This document shows positions 18,330-27,092 of a stretch of 64,000 nucleotides of DNA, in pieces. The stretch is from Aeromicrobium camelliae. Its GTDB lineage: Bacteria > Actinomycetota > Actinomycetes > Propionibacteriales > Nocardioidaceae. Position numbers and translations under genes: made by a program. Position 1 is the stretch's first letter; every line of letters begins with the position of its first letter. The stretch lies in NCBI RefSeq assembly GCF_003850045.1, contig NZ_RQJX01000019.1:1-64000 (forward strand), given 5' to 3'. The notes beneath the pieces were generated by a model, which saw only the letters and a program-made list of their open reading frames with translations, ran no database searches and had not been told where the DNA came from.

Positions 18330-18919
18330 GCTCCCCACGGCGAAGGGGTCGGCCGCGCGCCGACGAGACGGTCGACCGCCGCGCCGCGATTCTCCAGGCC
18401 GCACGACGCAGGTTCGCCGTCCGGGGGTTCGCCGGGACGACGGTTCGAGCGATCGCGGCCGATGCCGGCGTCGATCCGAGTCTCGTCGCGCACTACTTCG
18501 GCACCAAGCAGCAGTTGCTCGTCGCATCGCTCGAACTGCCGGTCAATCCATTGGAGAAGCTGGCCGGCGTGGTCCATGACGGTGTGCCGGGCCTCGGCGA
18601 GCGCCTGGTGCGGACGTTCGTCAGCTCGTGGGACCCGCACCGGGAGGTCATTGCCACGCTGATCCGCGGAGCGATGGCCGGCGACGACGCCCACCCGCCG
18701 ATCCTCCTGGTCCCGCGCGACGTGCTGATCGCGACCCTGAGCGAGGTCATCGACGGCACCGACCGCGAGGTGCGGGCGGAGTTGATCGCCTCACAGGTGG
18801 TCGGCCTGGCGACCCTGCGCTACGTCGTCGCTGTCGAGCCGCTGGCGTCCGCGCCCGTCGACGAGGTGGTGCGCTGGTACGCCCCCGCCATCCAGTCCGT
18901 CGCCGACAATCCCGCCTGA
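18326..18919 (+). CDS. TetR-family regulator of the exporter
   Basis: The 197-residue protein starts at GTG 18326, overlapping the permease stop. The N-terminal helix-turn-helix spans about residues 15-60 (ILQAARRRFAVRGFAGTTVR, DPSLVAHYFGTKQQLLVASL), followed by the ligand-binding helical domain. Being the last gene of the drrAB-like set, it probably represses it in response to a compound the pump exports. I see no clear operator because the promoter side of the operon has been lost with the 5' end of the ATPase gene. Confidence 0.88.
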   Translation: MSSPRRRGRPRADETVDRRAAILQAARRRFAVRGFAGTTVRAIAADAGVDPSLVAHYFGTKQQLLVASLELPVNPLEKLAGVVHDGVPGLGERLVRTFVSSWDPHREVIATLIRGAMAGDDAHPPILLVPRDVLIATLSEVIDGTDREVRAELIASQVVGLATLRYVVAVEPLASAPVDEVVRWYAPAIQSVADNPA

Positions 18920-18925
18920 GGAGAC

Positions 18926-18991
18926 CCCAGATTTGCGCGCCATCCGTCAACCGACGGGGGTCTGGGTCAGCGGATTGGGCGCAAATCTGGG
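18926..18991. repeat. CCCAGATTTGCGC-family palindrome between convergent genes
   Basis: Arms CCCAGATTTGCGC (18926-18938) and GCGCAAATCTGGG (18979-18991) pair perfectly; flanking GACC/GGTC extends the pairing with one bulged C. A CCGTCAACC segment lies inside, as in the other copies. It ends exactly before the stop codon of the minus-strand xdhC gene and can terminate both converging transcripts. Confidence 0.8.
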
Positions 18992-20122
18992 TCAGCCCTC
19001 GGCGTGGATGGACTGGTCGGTGTCGGTGAGCGGCTTGCCGGTGCCTCCCCAGCGCAACGCGACGAGCTCGGCCGCCACCGCCACGGCCGTCTCCTCCGGG
19101 GTGCGTCCCCGCAGGTCGAGGCCGATCGGGCTGTGGAGGCGGGCGAGCAGATCCGGCCCGAGTCCGGCCTCGCGCAGCCGCTCCATGCGTTCGTCGTGCG
19201 TGCGGCGCGAGCCCATGGCGCCGATGTAGAAGGGGCGCTGCGACCCTTCCAACCGCAGAGCGACGTCGAGCAGCGGCACGTCGAACTTCGGGTCGTGGGT
19301 CAGTACGCAGATGACCGTGCGGTTGTCGATCCGGCCGGCGTCGACCTCGGCCTTGAGGTAGCGGTGCGGCCAGGCGACCACGACTTCCTCGGCGGCGGGG
19401 AAGCGCGCGTCGGTGGCGAAGACCGGCCGGGCGTCGCAGACCGTGACTCGGTAGCCGAGGAAGGCGCCCTGGCGGGCGACGGCGGCGGCGTAGTCGATGG
19501 CGCCGAAGACGATCATCCGCGGGCGCGGCTGGAAGGACGAGACGAACAGCTGCATCTCGGTCTCCATGCGCTGGCCCTCCGGCCCGTAGCGCAGCAGTTG
19601 CGAGCGCCCGGCTTCGAGCAGCCCGTGGGCGTCGTCGAGCACCGCATCATCAGCCCGCGCGGAGCCGAGCGACCCCTCCGCACCGTCAGGGCGGATCACG
19701 AGGTGGCGCCCGACGCGCTCGGGGTCCGGGTGGGCGACGACGGTGGCGACCGCGACCGGACGGCCCGCCGCGACGTCCTCCGCGATGCCGCCGAGCTCAG
19801 GGAAGGTGCGCTGGTCGACCGGCTCGACGAAGACGTCGACGATACCGCCGCAGGTCAGGCCGACGGCGAAGGCCTGATCATCGCTGTAGCCGTAGCGACG
19901 CAGGGCGGGACGGCGGTCGGCCACGACGGCCTGGGCGAGCTCGTAGACGTCGCCCTCCACACAACCACCGGATACGGAACCGACCACCGTCTCGTCCGGC
20001 AGCACCACCATCGCGGCGCCGGGTTGCCGCGGCGCCGACCGCGCCGTGCCCACCACGGTGGCGAGGCCGACCGTCGCGCCGGTCTCCCACGCCCGGACGA
20101 GGTCAGTGAGGATGTCGTGCAT
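18992..20122 (-). CDS. XdhC/CoxI-family molybdenum-enzyme maturation protein
   Basis: A 376-residue protein starting MHDILTDLVRAWETG. The N-terminal XdhC domain carries GSVSGGCVEGDVYE and LTCGGIVDVFVEP with the conserved cysteines. The C-terminal Rossmann-like domain carries GAIDYAAAVARQGAFLGYRV and a terminal IGAMGSRRTHDERMERL. XdhC proteins bind molybdenum cofactor, promote its sulfuration and deliver it to xanthine-dehydrogenase-type enzymes. Such an enzyme is encoded in the other arm of the cluster (39748-43564). It is the last gene of the minus-strand operon that starts with carbamate kinase. Confidence 0.92.
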   Translation of the reverse strand: MHDILTDLVRAWETGATVGLATVVGTARSAPRQPGAAMVVLPDETVVGSVSGGCVEGDVYELAQAVVADRRPALRRYGYSDDQAFAVGLTCGGIVDVFVEPVDQRTFPELGGIAEDVAAGRPVAVATVVAHPDPERVGRHLVIRPDGAEGSLGSARADDAVLDDAHGLLEAGRSQLLRYGPEGQRMETEMQLFVSSFQPRPRMIVFGAIDYAAAVARQGAFLGYRVTVCDARPVFATDARFPAAEEVVVAWPHRYLKAEVDAGRIDNRTVICVLTHDPKFDVPLLDVALRLEGSQRPFYIGAMGSRRTHDERMERLREAGLGPDLLARLHSPIGLDLRGRTPEETAVAVAAELVALRWGGTGKPLTDTDQSIHAEG

Positions 20123-20134
20123 CGTTCTCCCTCC

Positions 20135-21250
20135 TCATGCTCGCGCCGCCAGCTCCAGGACCTCGGCGAGCGTCGCGAGCGAATGGCCCGCGACGAGCTG
20201 GTCCACGGACGGCAGCGCGGCCGCGATTCCCGACTGGATCGGCTCGTAGCCCGCCTTGCCCCGGTGCGGATTGGCCCAGACGACGCGGTGCGCGAGGCGG
20301 TGGAGCTGCGCGACCTGCTCGCCCAACAGCTGCGCGTCGCCGCGCTCCCACCCGTCGCTGGCGATGATGACGACAGCCCCGCGCGCGACGCCGCGCCGTC
20401 CCCACCGGTCGCCGAAGGCGCGCAGCATGTCGCCGAGTCGCGTGCCACCGGACCAGTCCGGGACGAGTTCCCCGGCGGCCGCGAGCGCGCGGTCCGGGTC
20501 CTGCAGGCGCAGCGCCGGGGTGATGCGCGTCAGCCGGGTGCCCATCGTGAACACCTCGGTGGTGCGCGGCGCCGACTGGAAGGACCGGTGGGCGAGTCGC
20601 AGGTAGCTGTCGGCGTACGGCTTCATCGAGCCCGAGACGTCGATGAGCCACACGACCCGCCGCGGGCGCGGGCGCCGCTCGCGGCGCAGGAGCGGCCCGG
20701 GCTCACCGCCGCGTCGCAACTGCTCGCGTGCGGTGCGGTTGAGGTCGATCGAGCCTCGATGACTCGGCGCGGTGCGGTGCCCGCGTCGTTGCGGCGGGCG
20801 GGCGGGCAACGCCGCGAAGGCGCGTGCCAGCTCCCGCCGTTCACGTGCGTCGAGGGCGGCGACGTCGCGATGCGCGAGCCGTTCGCGTGCCGAGGCGAGC
20901 GCCGGCGCGTCGGCGGCGTCGCCGTCGTCCCCGGACGCGGCGTCATCGGCGCCGAGACCGAGCGGCCGCTCGACCGTGACCGTCATCGGGTTCATCCGCT
21001 CCCCCACACCGGTCTCACCGAACCAGCGCGCGAACACGCGGTCGTAGACGGGGAGCTGGGCGGGGTCGTCGCAGAGCGTGGCGCGGCCCGCTCGGTACAC
21101 GTCTTCGCGTGCGCCGACGTCGAGCAGCCCGACCGCCTCGATGAAGTCGGTGGAGGTGGCCGATCGGATTCCCGCCGACCGCAACGCACGGACGAAGCCG
21201 ACGAGCCGGTCGATCTCGTCGCGCCGATCGGAGGCCAGCGACTCAGCCAC
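20135..21250 (-). CDS. CoxE-like von Willebrand factor A domain protein
   Basis: A 371-residue protein whose C-terminal half is a VWA domain with the MIDAS start VVWLIDVSGSMKPYADSYLR, then GTRLTRITPAL, WSGGTRLGDML and IIASDGWERGD. The N-terminal half is helical with an acidic, Ala/Asp-rich linker (around 105-125). CoxE works with the MoxR ATPase CoxD in maturing the [CuSMoO2] or Mo centre of carbon monoxide dehydrogenase-like hydroxylases. The start overlaps the CoxD-like gene by 8 bp, which supports a shared complex. Confidence 0.9.
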   Translation of the reverse strand: MAESLASDRRDEIDRLVGFVRALRSAGIRSATSTDFIEAVGLLDVGAREDVYRAGRATLCDDPAQLPVYDRVFARWFGETGVGERMNPMTVTVERPLGLGADDAASGDDGDAADAPALASARERLAHRDVAALDARERRELARAFAALPARPPQRRGHRTAPSHRGSIDLNRTAREQLRRGGEPGPLLRRERRPRPRRVVWLIDVSGSMKPYADSYLRLAHRSFQSAPRTTEVFTMGTRLTRITPALRLQDPDRALAAAGELVPDWSGGTRLGDMLRAFGDRWGRRGVARGAVVIIASDGWERGDAQLLGEQVAQLHRLAHRVVWANPHRGKAGYEPIQSGIAAALPSVDQLVAGHSLATLAEVLELAARA

Positions 21251-22121
21251 GCACCGTCGCCTCCACGAACGCGCGGACTTGATCGCCGTCCTCGCGGTAC
21301 TTGCAGACCACGCCGACGGTGGCGGCTGCTGCGTCCACGTCGAGGTCGTCGTGGCCGAGCTGGTGCAGAGCGCGCGCCCAGTCGAGCGTCTCGGCGACGC
21401 CCGGAGCGCGGATGAGACCGACTTCGGAGCGCAGACCTTGGACCACCTCGACGATCCGGGTGGCGAGCTTCTCGCTGACGTCAGGCATCCGCGCGCGGAC
21501 GATGGCGATCTCGCGTTCGAGCGTGGGGTGCTCGAGCCAGTGGTAGAGGCAGCGGCGTTTGAGCGCGTCGTGCAGGTCGCGGGTGCGGTTGGAGGTCAGC
21601 ACGACGATCGGCGGCTGGGGTGCGCTGATCGTGCCGAGCTCGGGGACCGAGACGCGGTAGGTCGACAGCACCTCGAGCAACAGCGCCTCGAACTCGTCGT
21701 CGGCGCGATCGACCTCGTCGACGAGCAGCACGGCGGGCGACTCGCGCAGCGCCCGCACGACCGGACGTGCCAGGAGGAAGCGCTCGTCGTAGAGGGAGTC
21801 CTCGACGGCCTGCGGATCGTCCACGCCGCCGGCGGCTTCCAGCGTGCGCAGGTGGAGGATCTGGCGAGCGAAGTCCCAGTCGTAGAGCGCCTGCCGGGCA
21901 TCGATGCCCTCGTAGCACTGCAAGCGGATGAGCGGCAGCTCGAAGGCGTCGGCGAGCGCCTCGGCCAGCGCGGTCTTGCCGGTGCCGGGGTCGCCCTCGA
22001 GCAGCAGCGGGCGCTGCATCGTCAAGGCGAGGTAGCCGACGGTCGTCAGGTCGGTGTCGGCGAGATATCCGGTCGAGGCGAGCCGGTGCGCCAGCTCGGT
22101 CACGTCGTGTACCGCGGTCAT
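21243..22121 (-). CDS. CoxD-like MoxR AAA+ ATPase
   Basis: A 292-residue AAA+ ATPase with Walker A GDPGTGKTALAEA (about 41-53), the MoxR-type QCYEGIDARQALYDWDF segment, Walker B AVLLVDEVDRADDEFEALL and sensor 1 VLTSNRTRDLHDAL. The family acts as a chaperone with VWA partners. Within cox/xdh clusters it helps assemble the molybdenum active site. It overlaps the nucleotidyltransferase gene upstream by 4 bp and CoxE downstream by 8 bp. Confidence 0.92.
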   Translation of the reverse strand: MTAVHDVTELAHRLASTGYLADTDLTTVGYLALTMQRPLLLEGDPGTGKTALAEALADAFELPLIRLQCYEGIDARQALYDWDFARQILHLRTLEAAGGVDDPQAVEDSLYDERFLLARPVVRALRESPAVLLVDEVDRADDEFEALLLEVLSTYRVSVPELGTISAPQPPIVVLTSNRTRDLHDALKRRCLYHWLEHPTLEREIAIVRARMPDVSEKLATRIVEVVQGLRSEVGLIRAPGVAETLDWARALHQLGHDDLDVDAAAATVGVVCKYREDGDQVRAFVEATVRG

Positions 22122-22696
22122 GGCGCCAGCCTAGGGTCGAGGTCCTCCGGACCGTCCTTGTCGAGGCCGGTGGCGAGATCGCCGCACTCGATCAGCTCGA
22201 CATCGTGCGAGGCGAGATAGCGGCGGGCGCCCTCGTCGCCATCACCGTCGGCGAGCTCGGGCCAGTGGTCGCGGCCGAGCAGCACCGGGTGCCCGGGCCG
22301 GTCGCGATAGGCGGCGCGGGCGAGGACGGAGGGCCCGGTGGCCCGGGCGAGCACCCGCGCGACGACGTCCGCACCCACGTCAGGCAGGTCGACGAGATGG
22401 ACGAGCGCCGCGTCGACGGATTCTGTCTCGAGCGCGGCGAGTCCAGCGGCCAGCGAGGCGCCCATCCCGCGCTCCCAGGCGTCGGCGACCACGATACGGG
22501 CGTCCCCGACGAGGGGTCTCGCCGCGTCGGCCTCGGCTCCGAGGACCACGACGACGTCGTCGCAGCCGCCGTCGACGAGGGCTGCCCTGGCGGCGGCCAC
22601 CCACGGGGTGCCGTCGGCCGTGCGCAGTAACGCCTTCGGCCCGCCCATGCGGCGTCCCGCACCGGCGGCCAGGAGCAGCCCCGTCACTCGGCTCAT
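22118..22696 (-). CDS. MobA/MocA-like nucleotidyltransferase
   Basis: The 192-residue protein starts TGLLLAAGAGRRMGGPKALL, the NTP-binding signature of molybdopterin cytidylyl-/guanylyltransferases. HLVDLPDVGADVVARVL carries the metal-binding Asp, and RDRPGHPVLLGRDHWPEL follows. The LAAGAGRRMGxPKALL form is typical of MocA, which makes molybdopterin cytosine dinucleotide, the cofactor of xanthine-dehydrogenase-type hydroxylases. Its place between the CoA-transferase and CoxD genes (4-bp overlaps on both sides) links it to the hydroxylase at 39748-43564. Confidence 0.88.
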   Translation of the reverse strand: MSRVTGLLLAAGAGRRMGGPKALLRTADGTPWVAAARAALVDGGCDDVVVVLGAEADAARPLVGDARIVVADAWERGMGASLAAGLAALETESVDAALVHLVDLPDVGADVVARVLARATGPSVLARAAYRDRPGHPVLLGRDHWPELADGDGDEGARRYLASHDVELIECGDLATGLDKDGPEDLDPRLAP

Positions 22697-23904
22697 CGCG
22701 GCCCTGCGGCCTCCTCGTCGATCTCGTCCAGCCAGCGCCGGATCGAGTCGTTGTGCTGACCCAGCGTCGGCGGCGCGATGTTCTCGCGCCGGCCGCCGGC
22801 ATAGTCGTTATCGTCGAGGCGCAGCACCGGACCGGGCAACCGAAGCCGACCCTGCGTGGCGTGGTCGACCTCGATGAGCAGCCCCTGCGACTGCACCTGC
22901 TCCCACGCGTAGACCTCGTCGAGCGTGCGGACCTTGCCCGACGGCACGCCCGCCTCGTCGAGCAGTGCGAGCCAGTGCTCGGCCGGCTGCGTCGCGAAGA
23001 TGCCCTCGAGCTGCTCGATGAGCTCCTCGCGATGCGCGACGCGGTCGCCGTTGGTCGCGAACTGCGGGGTGGCCGGGTCGATGCCCACGGCGGGCGCGAA
23101 CTTCTGCCACAGCGATTCCGATCCGCAGGACAGCTGGATCGGCGAGGTGGCCGTGTGGAACAGCCCGTACGGCGCGATCGAGGGGTGGTGCGAGCCCGAG
23201 AGCCCGGGCACCTCGCCCGCCACGGTCCACCGCGTGCCCTGGAAGGCGTGGATGCCGACGACGCTCGCGATGAGCGACGTGCGCACCACGCGCCCGCGGC
23301 CCGTGCGTTCACGCTCGTAGAGGGCCGCGACCGTGCCGAACGCGCCGTTCATGCCGGCGAGCAGGTCGGCGATCGGCACGCCGACCTTGGTCGGTTCCTC
23401 CGTGCCGGTCAGGCTCATCAACCCGGCCTCGCCCTGGGCGATTTGGTCGTAGCCCGCCCGGGTGGCCTCGGGGCCGTCGTGCCCGAAGCCGGTGATCGAC
23501 AAGATCACGAGCCGCGGGTTGATCTCGTGCAGCCGGTCGAAACCGAACCCGAGCCGGTCGAGCACGCCGACCCGGAAGTTCTCCATGAGCACGTCGGCCT
23601 GGCGGACGAGCCGCGTCATGACCTCGCGGTCCGCGTCGTCCTTGAGGTCGAGGGTGATCGACTCCTTGTTGCGGTTGGCCGCCATGAAGTACGTCGATTC
23701 GCGTTCCTCGCCCTCGCCGACGAACGGCGGACCCCAGCCGCGGCTGTCGTCGCCGCCCTTGGGGCTCTCGATCTTGATGACGCGGGCACCGAGGTCGCCC
23801 AGCATCATCGCGGCGTGCGGGCCGGCGAGTGCCCGCGTCATGTCCAGGACCAGCGCCCCGTCGAGGGGCGCTGGTCCGTGGGACGCGGGAGTCGAGTCGG
23901 TCAC
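22693..23904 (-). CDS. Family III (CaiB/BaiF) CoA-transferase
   Basis: A 403-residue protein from GTG 23904 ([15 protein letters not shown]), overlapping the ring-opening amidohydrolase stop by 4 bp. It shows the family hallmarks [20 protein letters not shown] near the N-terminus, [18 protein letters not shown], and [16 protein letters not shown]. The catalytic Asp of the family is expected near residue 160-180. These enzymes move CoA between carboxylic acids such as formate/oxalate, succinate/malate or malonate. Translational coupling to the ring-opening enzyme suggests it activates the dicarboxylic acid released from the ring, such as malonate or methylmalonate; this is inference. Confidence 0.88.
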   Translation of the reverse strand: MTDSTPASHGPAPLDGALVLDMTRALAGPHAAMMLGDLGARVIKIESPKGGDDSRGWGPPFVGEGEERESTYFMAANRNKESITLDLKDDADREVMTRLVRQADVLMENFRVGVLDRLGFGFDRLHEINPRLVILSITGFGHDGPEATRAGYDQIAQGEAGLMSLTGTEEPTKVGVPIADLLAGMNGAFGTVAALYERERTGRGRVVRTSLIASVVGIHAFQGTRWTVAGEVPGLSGSHHPSIAPYGLFHTATSPIQLSCGSESLWQKFAPAVGIDPATPQFATNGDRVAHREELIEQLEGIFATQPAEHWLALLDEAGVPSGKVRTLDEVYAWEQVQSQGLLIEVDHATQGRLRLPGPVLRLDDNDYAGGRRENIAPPTLGQHNDSIRRWLDEIDEEAAGPR

Positions 23905-25013
23905 TCGTTCCCCATGTCGACGATCGCGGCGACGGGTCCGCCACCCTCGGGGCCCTGGTGGGCGGCCGAGACGGAGACGAACACGGCCGGGTCCCCGGTG
24001 ACCGCGGCGGTCACGCCACCGACGGCGGCCTTGATCTGGCGGTGCCAGTGGACGTCGGAGTCGTCCAGCATCGCGTTGCGGCGGCCGCGGACCTGGCCGT
24101 CCTGGCTGGCCTCGCACTTGAGGAACACGTTGACCAGGCGACCGTCGAGATCGGTGTGGTGCGGTCGCTCCGGCAGGTCGAGTCCGGCGTCGCGGATGGC
24201 GTTCCAGATGCCGTCCTGGTCGAGCGCGTCGTTCATGACCGAGTGGCCGATGCGGTAGCGGCCACCGATGCCGCGGGCGTTGCCCACCACGACGACCTGA
24301 GCCTGGTCGAGCTCCACGCCCGAGGAGCAGGAGGCGACGGCCGAGTAGAGGTCGCGGTTGTGCATGACGTCCTCGTCGGTCGGCATCTCGATCTCGCCGA
24401 GCGCGACGGCGATGCCGAGCGCGGTGACGCCGTTCGAGAGGTCCATCGACTCGTGCGTGTGCTCGGTCCAGACCGTCTTGCCGCGGCTCTTGGCGTCACG
24501 GATGGTGTGGATCGTCAGCAGCGGGGTCTTGGTCTGGACGTAGTGGACGTCGGCCGGGTCGGTGATGCCGGCGCGCTCCATGGCGACCTTGACGGCGTCG
24601 GCGACCTTCTCGATCATCGGCGTGCGGCCGATCTCCTCGGGAAGGAGCTGCTCGCTCATCGCGAAGCCGACGCTGAGGCGCGGCTCGTCGGTCTTCGGCG
24701 CCTTGTCCTCCGGGAGGGTCGCGAAGATCGTCGCGTGGGGGCTGATCACGCCGTCGGTGCCGCCGGACCACACGATCGGGACCTGACGGACCTCCTCGAT
24801 CGACCGGGAGCCCTTCTCGACGAGCACCTCGCGGAAGGCACGGTCGGCGATGATGCGGGTGTAGTCGTTGACGCCGCCGTTGCCCTCGGTCTTGCCGATG
24901 ATGGCGATGACGCGGTCGGCCTCCATGACCCCGTCGTCGATGAGCTTGGCCAGCTCGCTGGCGTCGGCGACCGAGTGGATCGGGACCTTGCGGACCTCAA
25001 TTGCGGAGGGCAT
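23901..25013 (-). CDS. Ring-opening amidohydrolase (barbiturase / cyanuric acid hydrolase family)
   Basis: The 370-residue protein has the threefold internal repeat of the AtzD/barbiturase family. The Lys-Ser pairs show as [13 protein letters not shown] (about 40) with [12 protein letters not shown] (about 82), [12 protein letters not shown] (about 160) with [19 protein letters not shown] (about 230), and [20 protein letters not shown] with [14 protein letters not shown] (about 347). Members hydrolyse barbiturate to ureidomalonate or cyanuric acid to carboxybiuret. Family membership is clear; the substrate is not decided by these motifs. The UraA-like permease and Mo-hydroxylase of this locus favour barbiturate. 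It overlaps carbamate kinase by 17 bp. Confidence 0.9.
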   Translation of the reverse strand: MPSAIEVRKVPIHSVADASELAKLIDDGVMEADRVIAIIGKTEGNGGVNDYTRIIADRAFREVLVEKGSRSIEEVRQVPIVWSGGTDGVISPHATIFATLPEDKAPKTDEPRLSVGFAMSEQLLPEEIGRTPMIEKVADAVKVAMERAGITDPADVHYVQTKTPLLTIHTIRDAKSRGKTVWTEHTHESMDLSNGVTALGIAVALGEIEMPTDEDVMHNRDLYSAVASCSSGVELDQAQVVVVGNARGIGGRYRIGHSVMNDALDQDGIWNAIRDAGLDLPERPHHTDLDGRLVNVFLKCEASQDGQVRGRRNAMLDDSDVHWHRQIKAAVGGVTAAVTGDPAVFVSVSAAHQGPEGGGPVAAIVDMGNE

Positions 25014-25980
25014 GTGACGTTTCCTTCCTGGTTGGGTTGCTGGGCTGATCGGGAACGACGCGCGTCCCGACGAGTCCTTGAGCGGCGGCCGCGATGCGGG
25101 CCAGTGAGGTGATGACTCCGACGCCGGTGCCGCTCTCGGCGAACGACGTGACGGCCTCGACCTTGGGCCCCATCGAGCCCGCGGCGAAGTCCTGGTCGGC
25201 CGCGATCGAGCGCATCTCCGCCGCGGTCACCTCGCCGATGGGCTTGGCGTAGGCCGTGCCCCAGTCGGCGATGACCGAGTCGACGTCGGTCGCGATGATC
25301 AGCATGTCGGCGTCGACCTGCTGAGCGATGAGCGACGCGGTGAGATCCTTGTCGATCACGGCGTCGGCGCCGACGAAGGCGCCGGTGCGGTCCTTGACCG
25401 TGGGGATGCCGCCGCCGCCGGAGCAGACGACGACGAAGCCGGCGTCCATCAGCGCGATGGCGGTGGGGCTGTCGAGGCATTCGCGCGGCGTGGGCGAGGC
25501 GACGACGCGACGCCAGCCGCGATCGGGCACCTCGACGAACTGCTGACCGCTGTCGATGAGCGGCTGCGCGTCCTCGCGGGTGAGGTAGCGGCCGATGGGC
25601 TTGGTGGGCGACGAGAAGCGCGGGTCGTCGGCGTCGACGAGCGTGCGCGAGACGACGGCGGCGGACCGGCGGTCGAGGCCGCGCTCGGCGAACTCCTCGT
25701 CCAGCGCGTTGATGATGAGCATGCCGATCGTGGCCTGCGTCTGGGCGCCGCACCAGTCGAGCGGAACCGGCGGGACCTGGCCGGCGGTCAGCTCGTTCTT
25801 GGTGAGCAGGTTGCCGACCTGGGGGCCGTTGCCGTGGGTGAGCAGCACGTCATGGCCGTCGGCGACGAGGTCGACGATCGGACGCGCCGCGAGGCGGATC
25901 GCGGCCCGCTGGTCTTCGGGGCGCGCGCTGCCGTCACTGGACGTCATGGCGTTGCCGCCGAGAGCGATCACGATGCGCAT
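24997..25980 (-). CDS. Carbamate kinase
   Basis: A 327-residue amino acid kinase-fold enzyme starting [17 protein letters not shown], with [55 protein letters not shown] and GSMGPKVEA. These are the carbamate kinase motifs for phosphoryl and nucleotide binding. In catabolism it converts carbamoyl phosphate and ADP to ATP, ammonia and CO2. It is the first gene of an operon with a ring-opening amidohydrolase and no arginine deiminase gene is nearby. Its carbamoyl phosphate is therefore more likely to come from the FdrA-DUF1116 system at 47.1-50.8 kb. Confidence 0.9.
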   Translation of the reverse strand: MRIVIALGGNAMTSSDGSARPEDQRAAIRLAARPIVDLVADGHDVLLTHGNGPQVGNLLTKNELTAGQVPPVPLDWCGAQTQATIGMLIINALDEEFAERGLDRRSAAVVSRTLVDADDPRFSSPTKPIGRYLTREDAQPLIDSGQQFVEVPDRGWRRVVASPTPRECLDSPTAIALMDAGFVVVCSGGGGIPTVKDRTGAFVGADAVIDKDLTASLIAQQVDADMLIIATDVDSVIADWGTAYAKPIGEVTAAEMRSIAADQDFAAGSMGPKVEAVTSFAESGTGVGVITSLARIAAAAQGLVGTRVVPDQPSNPTRKETSHALRN

Positions 25981-26004
25981 GCGTCGAGGCTAGGGGAGCA
26001 GCAC

Positions 26005-26023
26005 TTTGGCATGCATGGTCAAA
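26005..26023 (-). promoter_or_regulatory. Palindromic site upstream of the carbamate kinase operon
   Basis: TTTGGCATGCATGGTCAAA is an imperfect inverted repeat centred on CATGCATG, 25-43 bp before the carbamate kinase start. On the minus strand its edge reads TTGACC, a possible -35 box, but no good -10 follows. It is a candidate regulator-binding site; the regulator is unknown. Confidence 0.3.
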
Positions 26024-26122
26024 AAAGTCCGAGCTTGTCCGCCGATTCAGGCAAGAGCTGCCAAACCCCTGTGGCCCGCACCACCGGAGTTCGCGTAACG
26101 GGCGCGACAGCCGCCCCTCTCG

Positions 26123-26213
26123 CGACTTTTGTCCAGTTGCGGCCCTCCCCCGGCTTTTGGCCAGTTGCGGCCCTCACCGGGGCGTCGGCCGGGCCACAAC
26201 TGGCCAAAAGTCG
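26123..26213. repeat. GGCCAGTTGCGGCCC-family palindrome, two direct arms plus one inverted
   Basis: Three 23-nt copies. Direct copies lie at 26123-26145 (core TTTTGTCCAGTTGCGGCCC) and 26151-26173 (core TTTTGGCCAGTTGCGGCCC). An inverted copy lies at 26191-26213 (GGGCCACAACTGGCCAAAAG). Either direct copy can pair with the inverted one. It lies in the 410-bp gap between the divergent carbamate kinase and TetR genes and fills most of it together with the TetR operator. Confidence 0.8.
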
Positions 26214-26343
26214 GTCGCCTGGGCCGGCGCGTCCGCATCACGACATGCCCGCGATCTAGACCCCCTCGATTGAACGGAACGCCCTCGGAATTCAGGCCTC
26301 TTGCCACCCCACTTCGGGGCGCTTACCGTGAGGATCCGAGCCA

Positions 26344-26359
26344 CTGAACGCCCGTTCAG
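26344..26359. promoter_or_regulatory. TetR-type operator
   Basis: CTGAACGCCCGTTCAG is a perfect inverted repeat with 7-bp arms and a 2-bp spacer, 31 bp before the GTG start of the TetR gene. Size and symmetry fit a TetR-family operator, so the regulator probably represses its own operon with the ABC exporter. Confidence 0.7.
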
Positions 26360-26390
26360 CCCTCGATCACGACGACGAAGAAGAAGGCCA

Positions 26391-27092
26391 GTGGATTACC
26401 GGTACGGCGGCTCACGGCGCGGAGTCACAGCAGTCACGGCGGAGGACGTCCCGGCATCCGAACGAATCCTCCATGCTGCGATCGGACTGTACGGCGAGCA
26501 CGGCTTCGACGGCGTCACGTTGAAGCAGATCGCCGAGCAGGCCGGCGTCTCGACGCCGCTCATCCTCCACCACTTCGGCTCCAAGGCCGGGCTCCGCGTC
26601 GCGTGCGATCGACACGTCGCCGAGGAGTTCCAGCGGACCAAGACGGAGTCGGTCAGACAGGCCACGCCGATACCGCGCAACCGCTTCGTCGAGTTGATGC
26701 AGCAGAACCGACACCTCGTGAAGTACCTCCTCCGCGCCTTCCTCGCGGGAGGACCCGAGATGGATGAGCTCTTCGACCGGCTCGTCGAGGACTCGCTCCG
26801 CTACATGGCCGAAGCCGAAGCGATCGGCCTGATGTACCCGAGCCGCAACCGCCGGGACCGGGCCGTGATCCTGCTGCTGTCCTCCTTCGGCATGCTCCTG
26901 CTGCACGAGCAGGTCCGACGGCAGTTCGGCGCCAGCATCATCGACGACCCGCCCGAGAATCTGCTGCCGTACGTCGCAGCCCTGATCGAGCTCTACACGC
27001 AGCCCGTCTTCAACGCCGAGCTGTACGAGCAGCTCATGAACCAGGCCACTCCCCCTTCCACCTCTGCAGAAGAACGAGGGACTCATGACTGA
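26391..27092 (+). CDS. TetR-family regulator of an ABC exporter
   Basis: A 233-residue protein from GTG 26391, with an AAGAAGG site 5 nt upstream. The HTH domain is ERILHAAIGLYGEHGFDGVT, LKQIAEQAGVSTPLILHHFG with SKAGLRVACDRH; the rest is a helical ligand-binding domain containing FLAGGPEMDELFDRLVEDSL. It overlaps the ABC ATPase gene by 8 bp and has a good palindromic operator just upstream, so auto-repression together with the exporter is likely. An in-frame extension to 26301 would run across the operator and is rejected. Confidence 0.88.
   Translation: MDYRYGGSRRGVTAVTAEDVPASERILHAAIGLYGEHGFDGVTLKQIAEQAGVSTPLILHHFGSKAGLRVACDRHVAEEFQRTKTESVRQATPIPRNRFVELMQQNRHLVKYLLRAFLAGGPEMDELFDRLVEDSLRYMAEAEAIGLMYPSRNRRDRAVILLLSSFGMLLLHEQVRRQFGASIIDDPPENLLPYVAALIELYTQPVFNAELYEQLMNQATPPSTSAEERGTHD

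Noticed and set aside
18992-25980. Purine (xanthine/allantoin) degradation cluster
   Set aside because: Kept only as an alternative: the Mo-enzyme and FdrA set could fit purines, but the permease is of the uracil type, the ring-opening enzyme is barbiturase/AtzD-like, and no uricase, allantoinase or ureidoglycolate gene is present.
26123-26213. CRISPR array
   Set aside because: Two direct copies and one inverted copy with unequal short spacers and no cas genes; this is a palindromic element.
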